Shown here in pieces: positions 23,642-34,696 of a stretch of 64,000 nucleotides of DNA. The DNA comes from Dryocosmus kuriphilus (Eukaryota > Arthropoda > Insecta > Hymenoptera > Cynipidae): positions 214,436,011-214,500,010 of the forward strand of contig CM076189.1 of the NCBI GenBank assembly GCA_038277395.1. The letters run 5' to 3'. Under the pieces are notes generated by a model that was not told where the DNA came from, ran no database searches, and was given only the letters and a program-made list of their open reading frames with translations. Each line of letters begins with the position of its first letter. Within the stretch, counting starts at the first letter, position 1. The translations under genes were made by a program, and so were the position numbers.

Positions 23642-24889
23642 GTTACAAAAATGAGCTTCTGTTTTGAAGTACCAAATAATAATAACTATTACCGTAAACA
23701 TTGAAACAATCCTGGAAAATATATTTACGTCCTCCTGAAGCAATTAATGAATAGAAGCTAATATAAAAATTTGTCAAGGATCTTGAAATAAGAGATAATT
23801 GGTAGTATTGAAGTTGGATGCGCGGTTCTCATTTCGTCTCAAGCAGAGCATCCAAGGATGCTTGAAGCTTTCCGCGAGACTCGTTTTTTCTTCTCCGCTG
23901 GACTTTTGTGGAAGGGAATATAAGAGGTCGACGAACTTTCTTCAAATTTATAGAGAGACGGTGCCCAATGGAGAACGGACAGACAGAATAAGGACGAGAC
24001 TTACAAATACAAATAAGAGGTGGGCGCGACATACGTCGAATGCACATTTGACTAAACTATATATAGTTGCAGCAGACGACTTAGCTTCTATTTATCCCCA
24101 CTCTCCAATTTTGCTAACCTTGAATATTTATATTTATATATTCCCTTCAAATATTCCCAGGCTTTGAAATCTTTCTCATAAGCATGCTGAAAACATTTGA
24201 TCTCTCCAGCTAGTAGCTTTTATTTATATAAAGAAAACACTGTTTAAGTTAAGAAGGATTCCATAATGGACCGAATTTGTATTTCGATGTATTCAATTCC
24301 TGAATGTAATATTTTATATTTTATTTCATGGATAAAATACACAAGAATTGAAAGAATATATCCCTAAATACAATAACTCTAGGCAACAAAAAATTGTTAT
24401 TGCATTTAAATTAATCTGAAAACAAAAATGTTTTATCTTTTCGGCTTTTTTAGAAAAATGGGTTCAAAGAGTCAAGAATCCTCATTTTTTAGCCATTTTT
24501 TGAAACAACGTAAAAAAAAGTGAATCGCAATCCTAACTGTTAAAAAAATGATAATGTCCGATGTATATATAATAATAATAATTAATGTCTAATTTAATAA
24601 TTTTAATCTATTGTTTAATTTTATTGACAAGAAAAAAAATTAATTTTTTCTTACTAGAGGGCTACGCAGGGATGGGTACGTATAATACAGCATGTATATT
24701 ACATGGTTTTCTACATGTATACTACGTGTAAATACCCCTTGAGTTTTATACATATGTATTTTACATTTTGTCACGTGACTATTTTAGCGGGAATTTTAAA
24801 TTCGATATTTTGAATGTATCCAATTACTTTACAACAATAACGAATATTATACAATTACTTAAATATTGTTCATTATTTAACATTTCCAA
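23642..24889. other. Mostly AT-rich unique DNA
   Basis: The part 23800-24060 is GC-balanced with overlapping frames on both strands and no domain; it may be host sequence. The rest is AT-rich. Near 24680-24790 ACATGTA/TACGTGTA words and CACGTGA precede the A-rich repeat. Similar TACGTATAAAAC words follow it near 27190-27260, but I could not establish a TIR pair. Confidence 0.35.
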
Positions 24890-25294
24890 CATAATAGTTC
24901 AATTAAAAAAAAAAAACACTTAAATTTCCAATTTTTTCAACAAAAACTGTAACAATTGAAATTTTTAACAAAATATTTTGAATTTTTAATACAAAAAAGC
25001 TAAATTTTCAAGAAAAAAGCGAGTTTTTAATAATAAAAAAGTTATACTTTCAACAAAAAAAAATTAACTTTTAGCGAAATATTTTAATTTTTACCTAAAA
25101 ATATACCAATTTTTACGAAAATAGTTGAATTTTAAACTAAAAAGAAAAAAATGAGTTCCCAAGCATCAACGTTATAGTTAACTTCAACCAAAAAGAGATT
25201 AATTTTCAAGTAAAAATAGTTGAACTATCAACCCAAGAAAGAAATCTTCAATAAAACAGTTGAATTTCCACCTAAGAAAGATGAGTTTTCAACG

Positions 25295-25315
25295 CAGTGG
25301 CGGATCCAGGATTTT

Positions 25316-25370
<55 letters not shown>

Positions 25371-25574
25371 CCCAAAAAAAGTCCCAAAAAAAGTTCTCTT
25401 CTCTTTGCGGATAATAATTACTTATAATTACTTAATATTAATAATGAAGTAATTATTAATATTAATAATTACTTAAAATTGTGGATAATTCGTGGTTACC
25501 ACTGGCAAAGTTGTAAAAAATGTCGAATTTTGGTTTTCTGATACTGCCCCCCCCCCCCCCCGGATACGCCACTG
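25295..25574. mobile_element. hAT-like MITE, CAGTGGCGGAT ends, long G/C tracts
   Basis: CAGTGGCGGATCC (left) and CGGATACGCCACTG (right) are near-inverse ends. The next bases are a 52-G run (25318-25369) on the left and a 15-C run (25547-25561) on the right, so the G/C tracts are part of the TIR. Candidate 8-bp target duplications are TTTCAACG (25287-25294) and TACCAACG (25575-25582), 6 of 8 matching. CAG...CTG ends with an 8-bp duplication fit hAT. The core has an AT-rich palindrome (TAATTATTAATATTAATAAT region). It is non-coding. Confidence 0.8.
25318..25369 (+). repeat. Poly-G tract (52)
   Basis: Fifty-two consecutive G follow CAGGATTTTGA. The opposite end of the same element has only 15 C. 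A run this long is rare and its exact length may be unreliable in any assembly. Confidence 0.9.
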
Positions 25575-27284
25575 TACCAACGAAAAATTAATTTTAAGCC
25601 AAACAGTTGAATTTTCAACCAAAAAAAAGATGAATTATCAACCAAAAATAGTTCAATTATTATCAATCAAAGAAAACGAATTTTCAAAAAAAGAAATGAA
25701 TTTCCGACTTTTCAAACAAAGAATGTAATAGTCGAAACTTCAATCAAAATATTTGGATTTTTTGAAAAAGTTAAATTTTCAACAACAAAAAAAGAATTTT
25801 CAACGAAATACTTTCATTTTTACCTAAGAAAGTTATATTTTTAACAAAATAGTTGAATTTTTAACTTCAAAATGTTAATTTGCAAATGAAAACGTTATAG
25901 TTCACTTGATTAAAAAAAAAATAATATTTTTCAATCAAAAATAATATTGAATTATCAACCCAAAAAAGAAATTTCCAATGAAAAGGTTAAATTTCCACAC
26001 AAGATAGATGAATTTGCAAAAAAAATTGATTTTCAGAATATTTAAATTTTTAACTAAAAAGATGAATTGTCAACCAAAATAAAAAAAATTTCAACCAAAA
26101 ATTGAACAGCTAAGTTTTGAAGAAAGATTAATTTTTAACGAAAATTTTGTTGACTTTTCAACCCAAACAAAATTAACTTTCAACCAAAATATTTGATAAA
26201 CCCAAAAAATTGAGGCCGGTAACATGGGTATGTCACGTGACCATAAAATATTAATTCTCAGCCAAAAATATAACGTACTTGAGTTTTGATCCAAAAAAAT
26301 ATTATTTTTTATCTAAAAATAGTTGAATTATCAACCCCAAAAATAGGAATTTTCAATCAACAAAAATAAATTTTGAATGAAAAATACTTTAATTTTCAAG
26401 CATGAAAGATGAATTCTCGAAGAATAACGTTATGACTTTTGAACAAAAGAAAATATTATTTTTCAAACAAAAATAGTTGAATTATTAACCCAAAAGAAGG
26501 AATTTTCAATAAAACAGTTGAATTTACACCCAAGAAACATAAATTTTCAACAACAAAATAATAATTTTCAACTAAAAATGAATTTCTAACAAATTTTTTG
26601 AATTTCAGACAAGAAAGTTAAACTTTTGACTAAAAATATTAATTCTCAACCAAAGAGATGAATTCTTAAACCAAAAATGTAATAATTGACTTTTGAAACC
26701 AAAAATATTACTTTTCAACTAAAAATAATGGAATTATCAACCCCAAAAAAGGGAACTTTCAACAAACAAAAATACTTTTTCAATCCAAAATAGTTATATT
26801 TTTAACAACAAAAAATTAATTTTCAACGGAATAGTTTAATTTTTACTGGAAAAGACCAATTTCTAACAATACAGCTGCATTTCCACACATGAAAGATAAA
26901 TTTAAAAAAATTGGTTTTCAGCAAAACAGTTGCATTTTCGACAAAAAACATGATTTTTCAACAAAGAAAGATGAATTCTCAAACAAAAATGTTATAGTTG
27001 CAATTAATTTCTTGCAGTTTTAATCCAGCCTCAATTTTGTTAGCTTTTCACAACATTGTTGTTTCTAAATTGATTGATTCGTATTATTTATTAAATATTA
27101 ATATTAGGATTAAACAGAAAAGAGGTTATGTTACATTTTTAATTATGTCCATCATATTCGGTATGTATTATAGATGGTTTTATACAATAGTAAACGTATA
27201 TTACGTATAAAACGTAATTTATAAATTTAGGTAAATGCGTATAAAACATATTGTACGTATAAAACCTCCAGTAACGTGTCACAA

Positions 27285-27440
27285 TCCATCCACGGGGCTG
27301 CGCCGCCGTGCCACGCCCGCGCCGCCGCTAATTTTGTCATCAAGCCGAGCCGCCGCCGATTGTTAGTCGGCGCGCCGCGCCGGGTGGGGCGTGACGCCGT
27401 GCCGTCAAGAAATTTCGGCGGCGTCAATCAGCGGCGTAAA
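27285..27440. other. GC-rich island (GCCGCC/CGGCGG)
   Basis: About 150 bp of very GC-rich sequence with GCCGCC, GCGCGCC and CGGCGGCG words in AT-rich surroundings. It has an imperfect inverted relation between CCGCCGTGCCACGCCC on the left and GGGGCGTGACGCCGTGCC on the right, so it can fold. It is open in several frames, as GC-rich DNA usually is. It could be a short foldback repeat or a promoter-like CpG island. I cannot decide. Confidence 0.5.
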
Positions 27441-28750
27441 TATTTCATGGACGAAATTGTCTACAAAAATTACTCGAGCATGCGCGAACGGGGCCTGGAT
27501 TGACATTCGATTGCACCAAAACTCGATTGAACTAGAACAATTGAATGTGGTTATATTTGTTAAGATGGCACAGTGACACTGAATCATCGAACCTCACTGG
27601 CTGATGCTGATGCTCACTTGCCACCTGCTTTCCAAAATATAATAACATCCAACTTTTTTATATGAAATATGGTCTTTGGTTCTATCGTGTGTTGGTGCAA
27701 TCGAATATCTAATGAAAAATAGAGTGGGTCGAAAAAATGTTAATTTAAAAAATCCACGGGACGTAAAAGTTTTTGTATGTTACAAGTAGTTTATTCTAAA
27801 AAATTGAGACCGATAAAAATATAATCCAGCTATCGCAAGCGTATTCACGTTTTTAACAGAGAAGAGCGCAAAATTTGTTTTGTGCCTTGACATATTTAAA
27901 AATTTTCATGATTCTTGCCTATTAGAATTTGCAGTCTATATTATTACCGATATATCCTGAACGATAAAAATAAAGAATTTAATTCAGAAGACCACATAAT
28001 TCCACCAAAACTAGTCAATAATGTCTCAAACTTTACATTTTTCTTCTCTTTAAACACCCTTAAAATCCATGAAAATTATGTTAAAAATCTGATAAAATCA
28101 CATGTTTTTCGACAAGACATAACCGAGGGGTTAACAACTCGCCAAGACAGATGTACACTTTTACTAAAGTCACTGGCTGGAATTCACTTGAAGTCACTGG
28201 AAGTCAGTGAAATCTCCTGATGTCAGTGTACACTTTGTCAGTTGAGTTCCCAACCCCTTTGAATATAACCTTTAGAATGAAACCAACAAACTAAAGAAAG
28301 CTTAATTTTTCACTGAGATTATGACTGAAAATATGTACGCATATTTGTCAGAAATATGAAAAATGAGAAATTTAATACTTGAAAGATTTGTGAAATACGT
28401 AAAAGCAGCAGCATCTTCTCAAGTGCAGAGCATGAATTGAACGGAGAACATGACGAAGACCTCAAACATTCAATCCTGACTTGTAAATAACACAACAATA
28501 CTGATAACGGTTTTTTACTAATTTCGCTATTTTAATTAATTAAAATATATTAAAATATAGTCCTATATTGCATAGTACACACTTTTATGGAGTGAAATAT
28601 AAAGAACAAAAAAGAAACGAGGGAAAAAACTTTGTCTCATTTTTCATTTTTATAAAAAAATATGTGTACCTAATTTCGGGCATCACTCCGTGAAAAATTA
28701 AGTTTTCTAGTTTTTTGGTCTCATTTTTGGATACTTTTAGTGGAACTAAG
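27441..28750. other. AT-rich DNA, nothing recognised
   Basis: No element ends or repeats were found. A 101-codon plus-strand frame (27915-28220) has no domain or start context that I trust. Confidence 0.4.
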
Positions 28751-29912
28751 GTAAACGTACCAGTTTGTGGACATGTACGATATTCAGGAATGATAGATCG
28801 CGAATAAAATAAATTCAATGCGTGTTTGAGATGTAAAATGAATTTTCATATGATACGTGTTCATTGAAGTTGTGAAAAATACTTTTATATTCTTCTTTGA
28901 AGGCTTTTTTTTATTTAATATGAATTTTTTTTAAGCAGTGTCGCTGCATCAGTTTGTGAACACTAGATTTTTTTCAGCACCAGTTTGTGAATAATGGATG
29001 TACTATTTTGTGGACACTCAATTTTATTCCGAATTACTTTGTTAAACACGATTCATATCAATTTGCATGATGTTTTAATGGAAACAATCATCTCATTATT
29101 AATAATTTCATCTTTTTTTAAATAAACTAACGTCTTATAATAAAGTTTAGGAGTATATCAAATTTTTCTGTATTAGATGTTGCTAGATTTTTATGAAAAG
29201 CGACCAGTTTTTCGCATGAAAATCCACTAGAACTTTAGAAATATTATTAAAGAACTATTAAACTCTGTATTTTTGCAATTATTTATTATTATATTCCAAA
29301 AATGTAAGATGAAAAATTTTGCTTCAAAGTACATAACATTTTTCTAAGTTTAATGAAAAGTTTTTCAAGATAGAATATATAATGCAATTTTATTTACTGA
29401 ATAAATAATAGTTTACTGAATAAACATAATACAGAGATAAAATACGTTAGAATTGATTTTTTCACATGCCTGTCTACAAACAGGTATACGAACGTATTTT
29501 CTGCACCAGTTTGTAGACTGCTGTATTTAATAATAAATGATAAGAAATTAAGACTTTTCAGCGAAGCTCGAGTAAAATATAAACATCTTTGATTTAATAA
29601 AAACTTTTTTTACTAACTTGCCTTGAATTTAGTGCGTTTCCCATAAACAAACGTAAGTCTACTGTCAAAACAGTTTCTACTAAGATGGAGGTGATTTCAT
29701 TGCTACAACGTGACACTCGCATAAAAAACGGCGGTTTATTTTTAAAATATTCCAATTTAACACCGACAACTCACATCAATCTTATTTCTTATTATTCCAG
29801 AATAATGTTTATAAAGATTATCGTAAGGTTTTTTATCATTTGACATATTAATGGAGAAAAATACAAACAAGTGTCTACAAACTGGTACGTGTTCACAAAC
29901 TGGTACGTTTAC
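28751..29912. mobile_element. TIR element with repeated ACCAGTTTGTGRACA motif
   Basis: GTAAACGTACCAGTTTGTG (28751-28769) is exactly inverted at 29894-29912. The core ACCAGTTTGT with a following RACA recurs in both orientations: near 28946, 28979, 29006 (diverged), 29470 (inverted), 29503, 29872 (inverted) and 29894 (inverted). Subterminal copies of one short motif are typical of transposase-binding sites. TA at both edges would fit a TA target site (Tc1/mariner-like), which is a weak inference. No transposase is evident. Confidence 0.75.
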
Positions 29913-29986
29913 TTTATGCAGTTGTTTCGTGACATCTTTACTCTTTTATGGAAAGATACCGTTTTTTGATTGAACCAATTATTAAT

Positions 29987-30309
29987 TGTGTAAAAGATAA
30001 TTTTTTTTGGAAATTAGGGTCTAAATTCAATAAAAATATACTTATAATCTTTCTTAAATTATGGCAAACGTTTCGACCTCGGATAGGTTATAAGTTGCAT
30101 ATCCTCATTTAAATATTTAGACGCACTCACTGCATGATTATTATTACACACAAATACGTAATTTTTAAATAGAACTTTCATATATATTTACTTGGCACTA
30201 AAGATGACCCCTATCCGAGGTCGAAACGTTTGCCACAATTTAAGAAAGATTATAGGTATATTTTTATTAAATTTAGACCCCAATTGCCGAAAAAATGATC
30301 TTTTACACA
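29987..30309. mobile_element. 324-bp MITE, TGTGTAAAAGAT ends
   Basis: TGTGTAAAAGATAATTTTTT at the left is inverted as AAAAAATGATCTTTTACACA at the right. Complementarity extends through GGGTCTAAATTCAATAAAAA, TCTTTCTTAAATTATGGCAA and ACGTTTCGACCTCGGATAGG, each of which has an inverse copy between 30200 and 30300. The middle 90 bp is not paired. It is non-coding, with well-preserved arms. Confidence 0.85.
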
Positions 30310-30382
30310 AAGAACTATGTAGTATTTTGAATTAAATTCTTCATTTTTATCATTCATTATATACCGACAATAATATAGACTG

Positions 30383-31323
30383 TACACGGAAATAAAGGTA
30401 TGTTTGAGCCAATTGTATATACGGATGCATCAACCATAGTGTATTGAAGAATGCGCCCCAGCCATATCTATGGTTGTGGCATGCATAGTCATTTGATGGC
30501 TGGGATATTGATGTGTCAAGAAGACGCTATGGATGAGCCAACCATAGCAGTGGATGAGGCAACAAGTAAGCTCTGTACACTAGAGCCTTGGAAAATAGTT
30601 GCACTAACTAAAAGTGAGGTTATTTCAGGAAAAAATATATTTTTGTGGCATCCAAAGTTATAGGGAAAAGGGTAATAATAATAATACATCGCAATAAGAA
30701 CAGAAGTAATAATAATAATACATCGCAATAAGAACAGAAGTAATAATAATAATACATCGCAATAAGAACAGAAGTAATAATTAAAGAATACAGATAATTT
30801 ATTTGAAATTCATTTTATGCATACCATATTTACAGAAACATACATGATATTTTTATAAAAAAAAAACTTGTAGGATTGAAGCCATAATCTAAAACTAGGA
30901 CATAACCTAAAACCTATGATTAAAAATATCATTTTAGAAATATTATTTTAAATTTTACAATCAGTGTCTTAACGTATTCCTCCTCCATTTCAATTTTTTT
31001 CGTTTCAACTTTTAACTATACTTCACACAACGCACTAACAATATCATTTTGCAAAACTAACCTCCTAACCTCGCGACCGCGGCGCGGCGTGACGTGGGCG
31101 AGTAAGTGAGGGAGGGACGCTTGAGTAGACGACGAGTAAAGCTCGGCTATGGTTGAGACAACCATACATTGGATAATCAAGCAAGTATGGTTCAAACATC
31201 CATTTCATTTTGAAGCAGCAGCTTGAAGAAACGTTCGCTCAGCCATTGCAATGGGTGTCACATTAATAGTACACGCATCAATACTGCTATGGATGGTCCT
31301 ACCATACTATTTCTTTCCGTGTA
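30383..31323. mobile_element. TIR element, TACACGGAAA ends, CCATA motifs
   Basis: TACACGGAAATAAAGGTATG (left) is inverted as CATACTATTTCTTTCCGTGTA minus one base at the right. ACCATA or TATGGT words occur about ten times close to both ends (for example 30434, 30470, 30543, 31148, 31162, 31188). The interior includes a 34-bp minisatellite and a GC-rich stretch (31070-31140) that looks promoter-like. No protein is recognised. It shares the TACACGGA terminus with the element at 15287-18497, so the two may use the same transposase. Confidence 0.7.
30673..30776 (+). repeat. 34-bp minisatellite, three copies
   Basis: The unit, TAATAATAATAATA followed by CATCGCAATAAGAACAGAAG, is repeated three times without visible differences. 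The identity suggests recent expansion or conversion. Confidence 0.95.
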
Positions 31324-31604
31324 AATTGTAGTAGACAAGAATCGTCAAAATCTATAAGTGAATCAGAAATAATAGTACATTGTATATCCAGGGTGGAAAG
31401 AACGCCATACTGACGAATGTAATTGTACATGCACACGACTTTTGTTGTCCTACTCCCATTGAAATCGCGATTTTTGAAGCATGTGAAGAAAGTGCAATTG
31501 GCCGCTTTGAGGTTATTGACGATTGTCATGCGCACTTCGCGAGTGGGCGAACATAGAACTTTGCGCTCGCTGTCAACGGGCGCAAAATTTAATGATCGCC
31601 CGCG
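31324..31604. other. GC-balanced DNA between two elements
   Basis: Overlapping frames of 60-80 codons exist on both strands without a domain. GCGCACTTCGCGAGTGGGCG (about 31531-31550) is GC-rich. It could be host sequence or a remnant flank. Confidence 0.35.
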
Positions 31605-31876
31605 CTGAAAGAAAAGATTAGTTGGGGGAACTAATAGAATTGTTGTAACAACTATTTTAGTTAGTAAATAATGGTACTGCTATTCAGTTAGTTGTGAGAA
31701 TTAGGTAGAATAACTGCTTTAGTTTTTCAAAACGACTATCTGTAGGTAGTTGAGCTTACTAATACAGTAAGTTGTATCTACTAATAAATTTTTAGGTATG
31801 ACTATTTTCTTTTTGGTACAGGGTCTAATTAAAATAGCTGTCACTATAATACTAACGGAATCTGAATTAAAAAGAT

Positions 31877-31979
31877 CCCAGTGGGCAAGAGGGCATCTTT
31901 TTTTTGGGACGTCTTAGGGACGCTGAACTCAGTTCAGCTGTTAAGACGTTCCAAAAAAATATGTCCCCAGCCCACTGGG
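31877..31979. mobile_element. 103-bp palindromic MITE, CCCAGTGGGC ends
   Basis: CCCAGTGGGC and GCCCACTGGG end a hairpin. Inside, GGGACGTCTTA pairs with TTAAGACGTTCC around the perfect palindrome GCTGAACTCAGTTCAGC (31922-31938). GAT/ATC next to the ends extends the symmetry. The terminus is shared with the 2140-2396 element. It lies downstream of the SAM exon's donor site, inside the presumed intron. Confidence 0.85.
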
Positions 31980-32039
31980 ATCTTATTCTAATAGCAGATT
32001 TCAGTATAAAATAAGAATTATCAGAAGCTACTAACATAC

Positions 32040-32178
32040 CTTCGAATGCTTCGATGTAGTCTCCGAAGCCAAGGTTTTCCAGCACTTGTGACACTTGCAT
32101 AACAAATGTGAAAAATAACGAACTGTAATCTAACGTTGCGTACCAGACATCGACCGAAATGCGTGTTATGACGGCCAT
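32040..32178 (-). pseudogene. SAM-like first exon, element-borne
   Basis: On the minus strand ATG (32176-32178) opens MAVITRISVDVWYATLDYSS and continues to a second Met (32098-32100) followed by QVSQVLENLGFGDYIEAFE. V-x-x-x-L-x-x-L-G-F-x-x-Y-I-x-x-F is the pattern of the first two SAM helices. At 32040/32039 the strong donor GAAG|GTATGT cuts after the first base of a codon, the same place and phase as in the 50138-50228 exon. No matching second exon is found downstream before the element ends, so this copy appears truncated. Upstream DNA (32180-32240) is GC-richer and could be a promoter. Confidence 0.5.
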
Positions 32179-32498
32179 ATTTAATCTTTTTCTCCCTCGT
32201 TTTACCGCGCGTATGTTGGTACCTTTGTCGCACTTTCAGTGTACCAACCAAAATAGCAAATAAAATAGTTATGTCACCTACTTTATATTGTTAGAAAAAT
32301 CAATGAGTAGTAGATATGACTAATTTATTAGTAACTCTGACTACTAAAACACTACTAACTTAAAGTAGTCACGAGTACTACAGACATACAGACAGATTGA
32401 CTATTTGCTTAGTTGGCGTTGCTAACTGAGTAGTTGCAAGAACCAATGAATGCTTTACTAATAAAAAAGTAGTAGCCCCAACTATTCATTTTTCTCAG

Positions 32499-33479
32499 TG
32501 CGCTCGAAGAGTGCGCATATGCTCCTCACATGACCGCAACTACAGATCACTCACCTATTACTCGAGTTTCTAGTCATTCCTATTAAATATTTATTGAATT
32601 TTATAAAAAAATAACCATAAAAGAAATGAAAAGGGACAACTTTTTTACTTCACACGATAATATATAGCCTGAACGCTGCTGCCGACCAAAGTAACGTCGG
32701 CGCAGATTAGAATATTTTCTCGGCATTATACTTGAGTTACAGTGTGGTAAGCTAAAATAACAGTTAAATGCCTGAGGATAACTAATTACAATTTTACAAT
32801 GTTTCCCACTGTGAAAAGTCATTAGAAATTTGTTACCACTTACTGTATTGCCTTTACTGGTTATTTCGCAGAGCACAAATCTTATGTACCATGAATCCTA
32901 ATACTTGTGAGAATAACCATTTAGAATCTTTAAAAGTGATTGTATCCACCAGTGCAACAAGCTTTGCATTGCAAAGTTTCTGGATTCAAGCAATTTTATC
33001 AAAAAAATCCTTAATATACGAAGGAAGGAATTCTATCGGTATTAAGTATTTTCTAATGCAACTCAGAATATTATTACTGTCGCAATATTTTCCTCTTTGG
33101 AGACTTGCTTGCACACGTAGGACTTGGTACTTTCGAAGTCCTGATTTCCGGGGACGTCTGTTTCAGGAGTGTATGCACTCACGAACTAGGCGTAAACCTT
33201 GCTACAACCACGGGGCACGTGGGCAAACGTGAAACTGGCACGATCGTGGGAAGAAACCTGTGCTTTGCTGATATCAGGGAGGTAAACCTGATATTCAAAA
33301 AAAAAAAAAATTGTCATACTAAGTGCATAAATACAGCATACCTGCATAAAGCGTATGAGTGAATTTTTTTCGAAATTGTCCAGTAATGAGAAATGAGAAC
33401 TACTATAGTACTATATTCAGTTATCATTATTGTGGTACTAACTTTTGAGTAATATTCCCAATAATTTATAAATAACTTC
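32499..33479. other. Unique DNA, possible host sequence
   Basis: The stretch 33080-33300 is GC-balanced and open on the plus strand (HVGLGTFEVLISGDVCF and onward), ending near a GT. A basic minus-strand stretch at 32645-32730 (MPRKYSNLRRRYFGRQQRSG) is also conspicuous. I recognise neither. No element ends were found. Confidence 0.3.
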
Positions 33480-34696
33480 TTCTTTATTCATAATGTGTCC
33501 CCTAAGGGTTTACATGACCTCCGTTTCATTCATACAATCTTTTACTATATATCTATAACTATATTATTCTTACACTAATTATTTACCTTATTTTTACATT
33601 ACATTACTTTACATTTACATATTATTGCGCCATTTACGAATGATATCTACTGAGAGAGCGAATTCTATAGCGAGTGAGTGTGCGAGCCATTTCTTAACCT
33701 TATCTTAATTTGCTTATACTATTCTTATTATATAAATACAATTTATACCTTTCTATGTGTTCCTTAAACTTTCACTTCTCCTCACTTATTCCTCTAGCCC
33801 CTTCCAATTCTTTCATCCATTCTTCCCCCATACCTTCCTCTCCTAAGATCTTACCCACATTCCCCTGCCAGCTTCCTTTATCTTCATTTCCTCTTCTACA
33901 TCCATCCCATACATGCTCCCATGTTTTCTCTTCCCATTTACATAATCTGCATTCTCTGTTCTCATTTTTTTCCCAATACATCCCTTCCCTTACTTCGTTA
34001 CCCAATCTAAATCTTGCTATTCTTATCCATCTTTTCTCGGTCCACCCTTTTCTTAAATACTTTGGTATTCCTTCCTGTTTTATCAGCTTATACCATTTAT
34101 TATAATTCGATCTCTCAATCATCTCCCATCTTTATATTAATTGTCTTTCCCTGTTCTTTCCCTCCACTTCTTCAAAGTTTACTCCTGACCCCTCTCTTAT
34201 ACTTCTATCTCTAAGAAACTCCTTTCTTTCTTCTTCCCATCTCGATAATTCCATTCTCCACCCTCTCTTCTCCTCTACTTCCCTCAAACACTTTCCCGCC
34301 AACTCCTCACCCCTTCCCTCCCTCAACTTCTCAAATTTCCAAGCCCTTTTCACTGCTTTAATACATAACTTCTCCCTTTGTACTTCTTCTCTCACCATAT
34401 ATCCAGGCGTTCTCCAGTCTACCACTAGTGTCCATCTTATATACCTCTCTCGTAACTTTTCAATCTCTTCCCTTTCCTTCCATCTCCATATCTCTGCTCC
34501 ATATCCTAATACCGGCCATACTAGTGTATCAAATAGCCACATTCTTCTTTCCCAATCTTTCTTGAACCTTCTTTTCCCTATGCCCCATATCTGTTTCATT
34601 ACTCCTGCCGCTTTCTTTACCCTTTCTCTAATATGAGCTCTATGATCTCCATTATTCTGTACTGTAAGCCCCAAATATTTAAATTCCTTTACTTAC
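33480..34696 (-). pseudogene. Non-LTR retrotransposon (LINE), 5'-truncated
   Basis: The minus strand reads VKEFKYLGLTVQ (34692-34660), a motif near the end of reverse-transcriptase domains, then KKAAGVMKQIWGIGKRRF, LVWPVLGYGAEIWRWKERE and RTPGYMVREE. A stop or frame change at about 34130 separates this from SNYNKWYKLIKQEGIPKYL, RIARFRLGNEVREGMYW and a zinc knuckle, CRLCKWEEKTWEHVWDGC (C-x2-C, then H-x4-C). The order matches the C-terminal part of ORF2 in insect non-LTR elements common in ants and wasps. A direct GTAA duplication (34689-34696) shifts the frame just upstream, and nothing before it is recognisable. The ~290-bp AT-rich 3' tail contains AATAAA near 33490. It is inactive. Confidence 0.8.

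Larger units (their letters stand above)
24890..27000 (+). repeat. Degenerate A-rich repeat, TTCAACCAAAAA type
   Basis: For about 2.1 kb the plus strand repeats words of the form TTTTCAAC(C/A)AAAAA, GATGAATTTTCAA and ATAGTTGAATTTTTAA, in units of roughly 20-40 bp, with much divergence. It is interrupted by a hAT-like insertion (25295-25574). The strand asymmetry (A and C on plus) is maintained throughout. It yields many Lys/Asn/Phe-rich chance frames and is non-coding. Confidence 0.85.
31605..32498. mobile_element. TIR element (CTGARAGAAAA..AGTTGGGG) with SAM exon
   Basis: CTGAAAGAAAAGATTAGTTG at the left corresponds to the inverse of CAACTATTCATTTTTCTCAG at the right. Both halves are full of AGTTAGT, AACTACT and TAGTAGT motifs in both orientations. 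It contains a nested palindromic MITE (31877-31979) and a SAM-like first exon on the minus strand (32040-32178). A target duplication is not resolved. Confidence 0.65.

Noticed and set aside
25220..25414. Open frame with a long poly-glycine run
   Set aside because: It is a read-through of the 52-base G tract in a hAT-like MITE, entered from a low-complexity repeat.
27276..27503. 75-codon Arg/Ala-rich frame in the GC island
   Set aside because: GC-rich DNA is open in several frames by chance; there is no domain or splice support.
33710..34105. 131-codon Ser/Pro/Leu-rich plus-strand frame
   Set aside because: It is the antisense shadow of the LINE polyprotein fragment on the minus strand.
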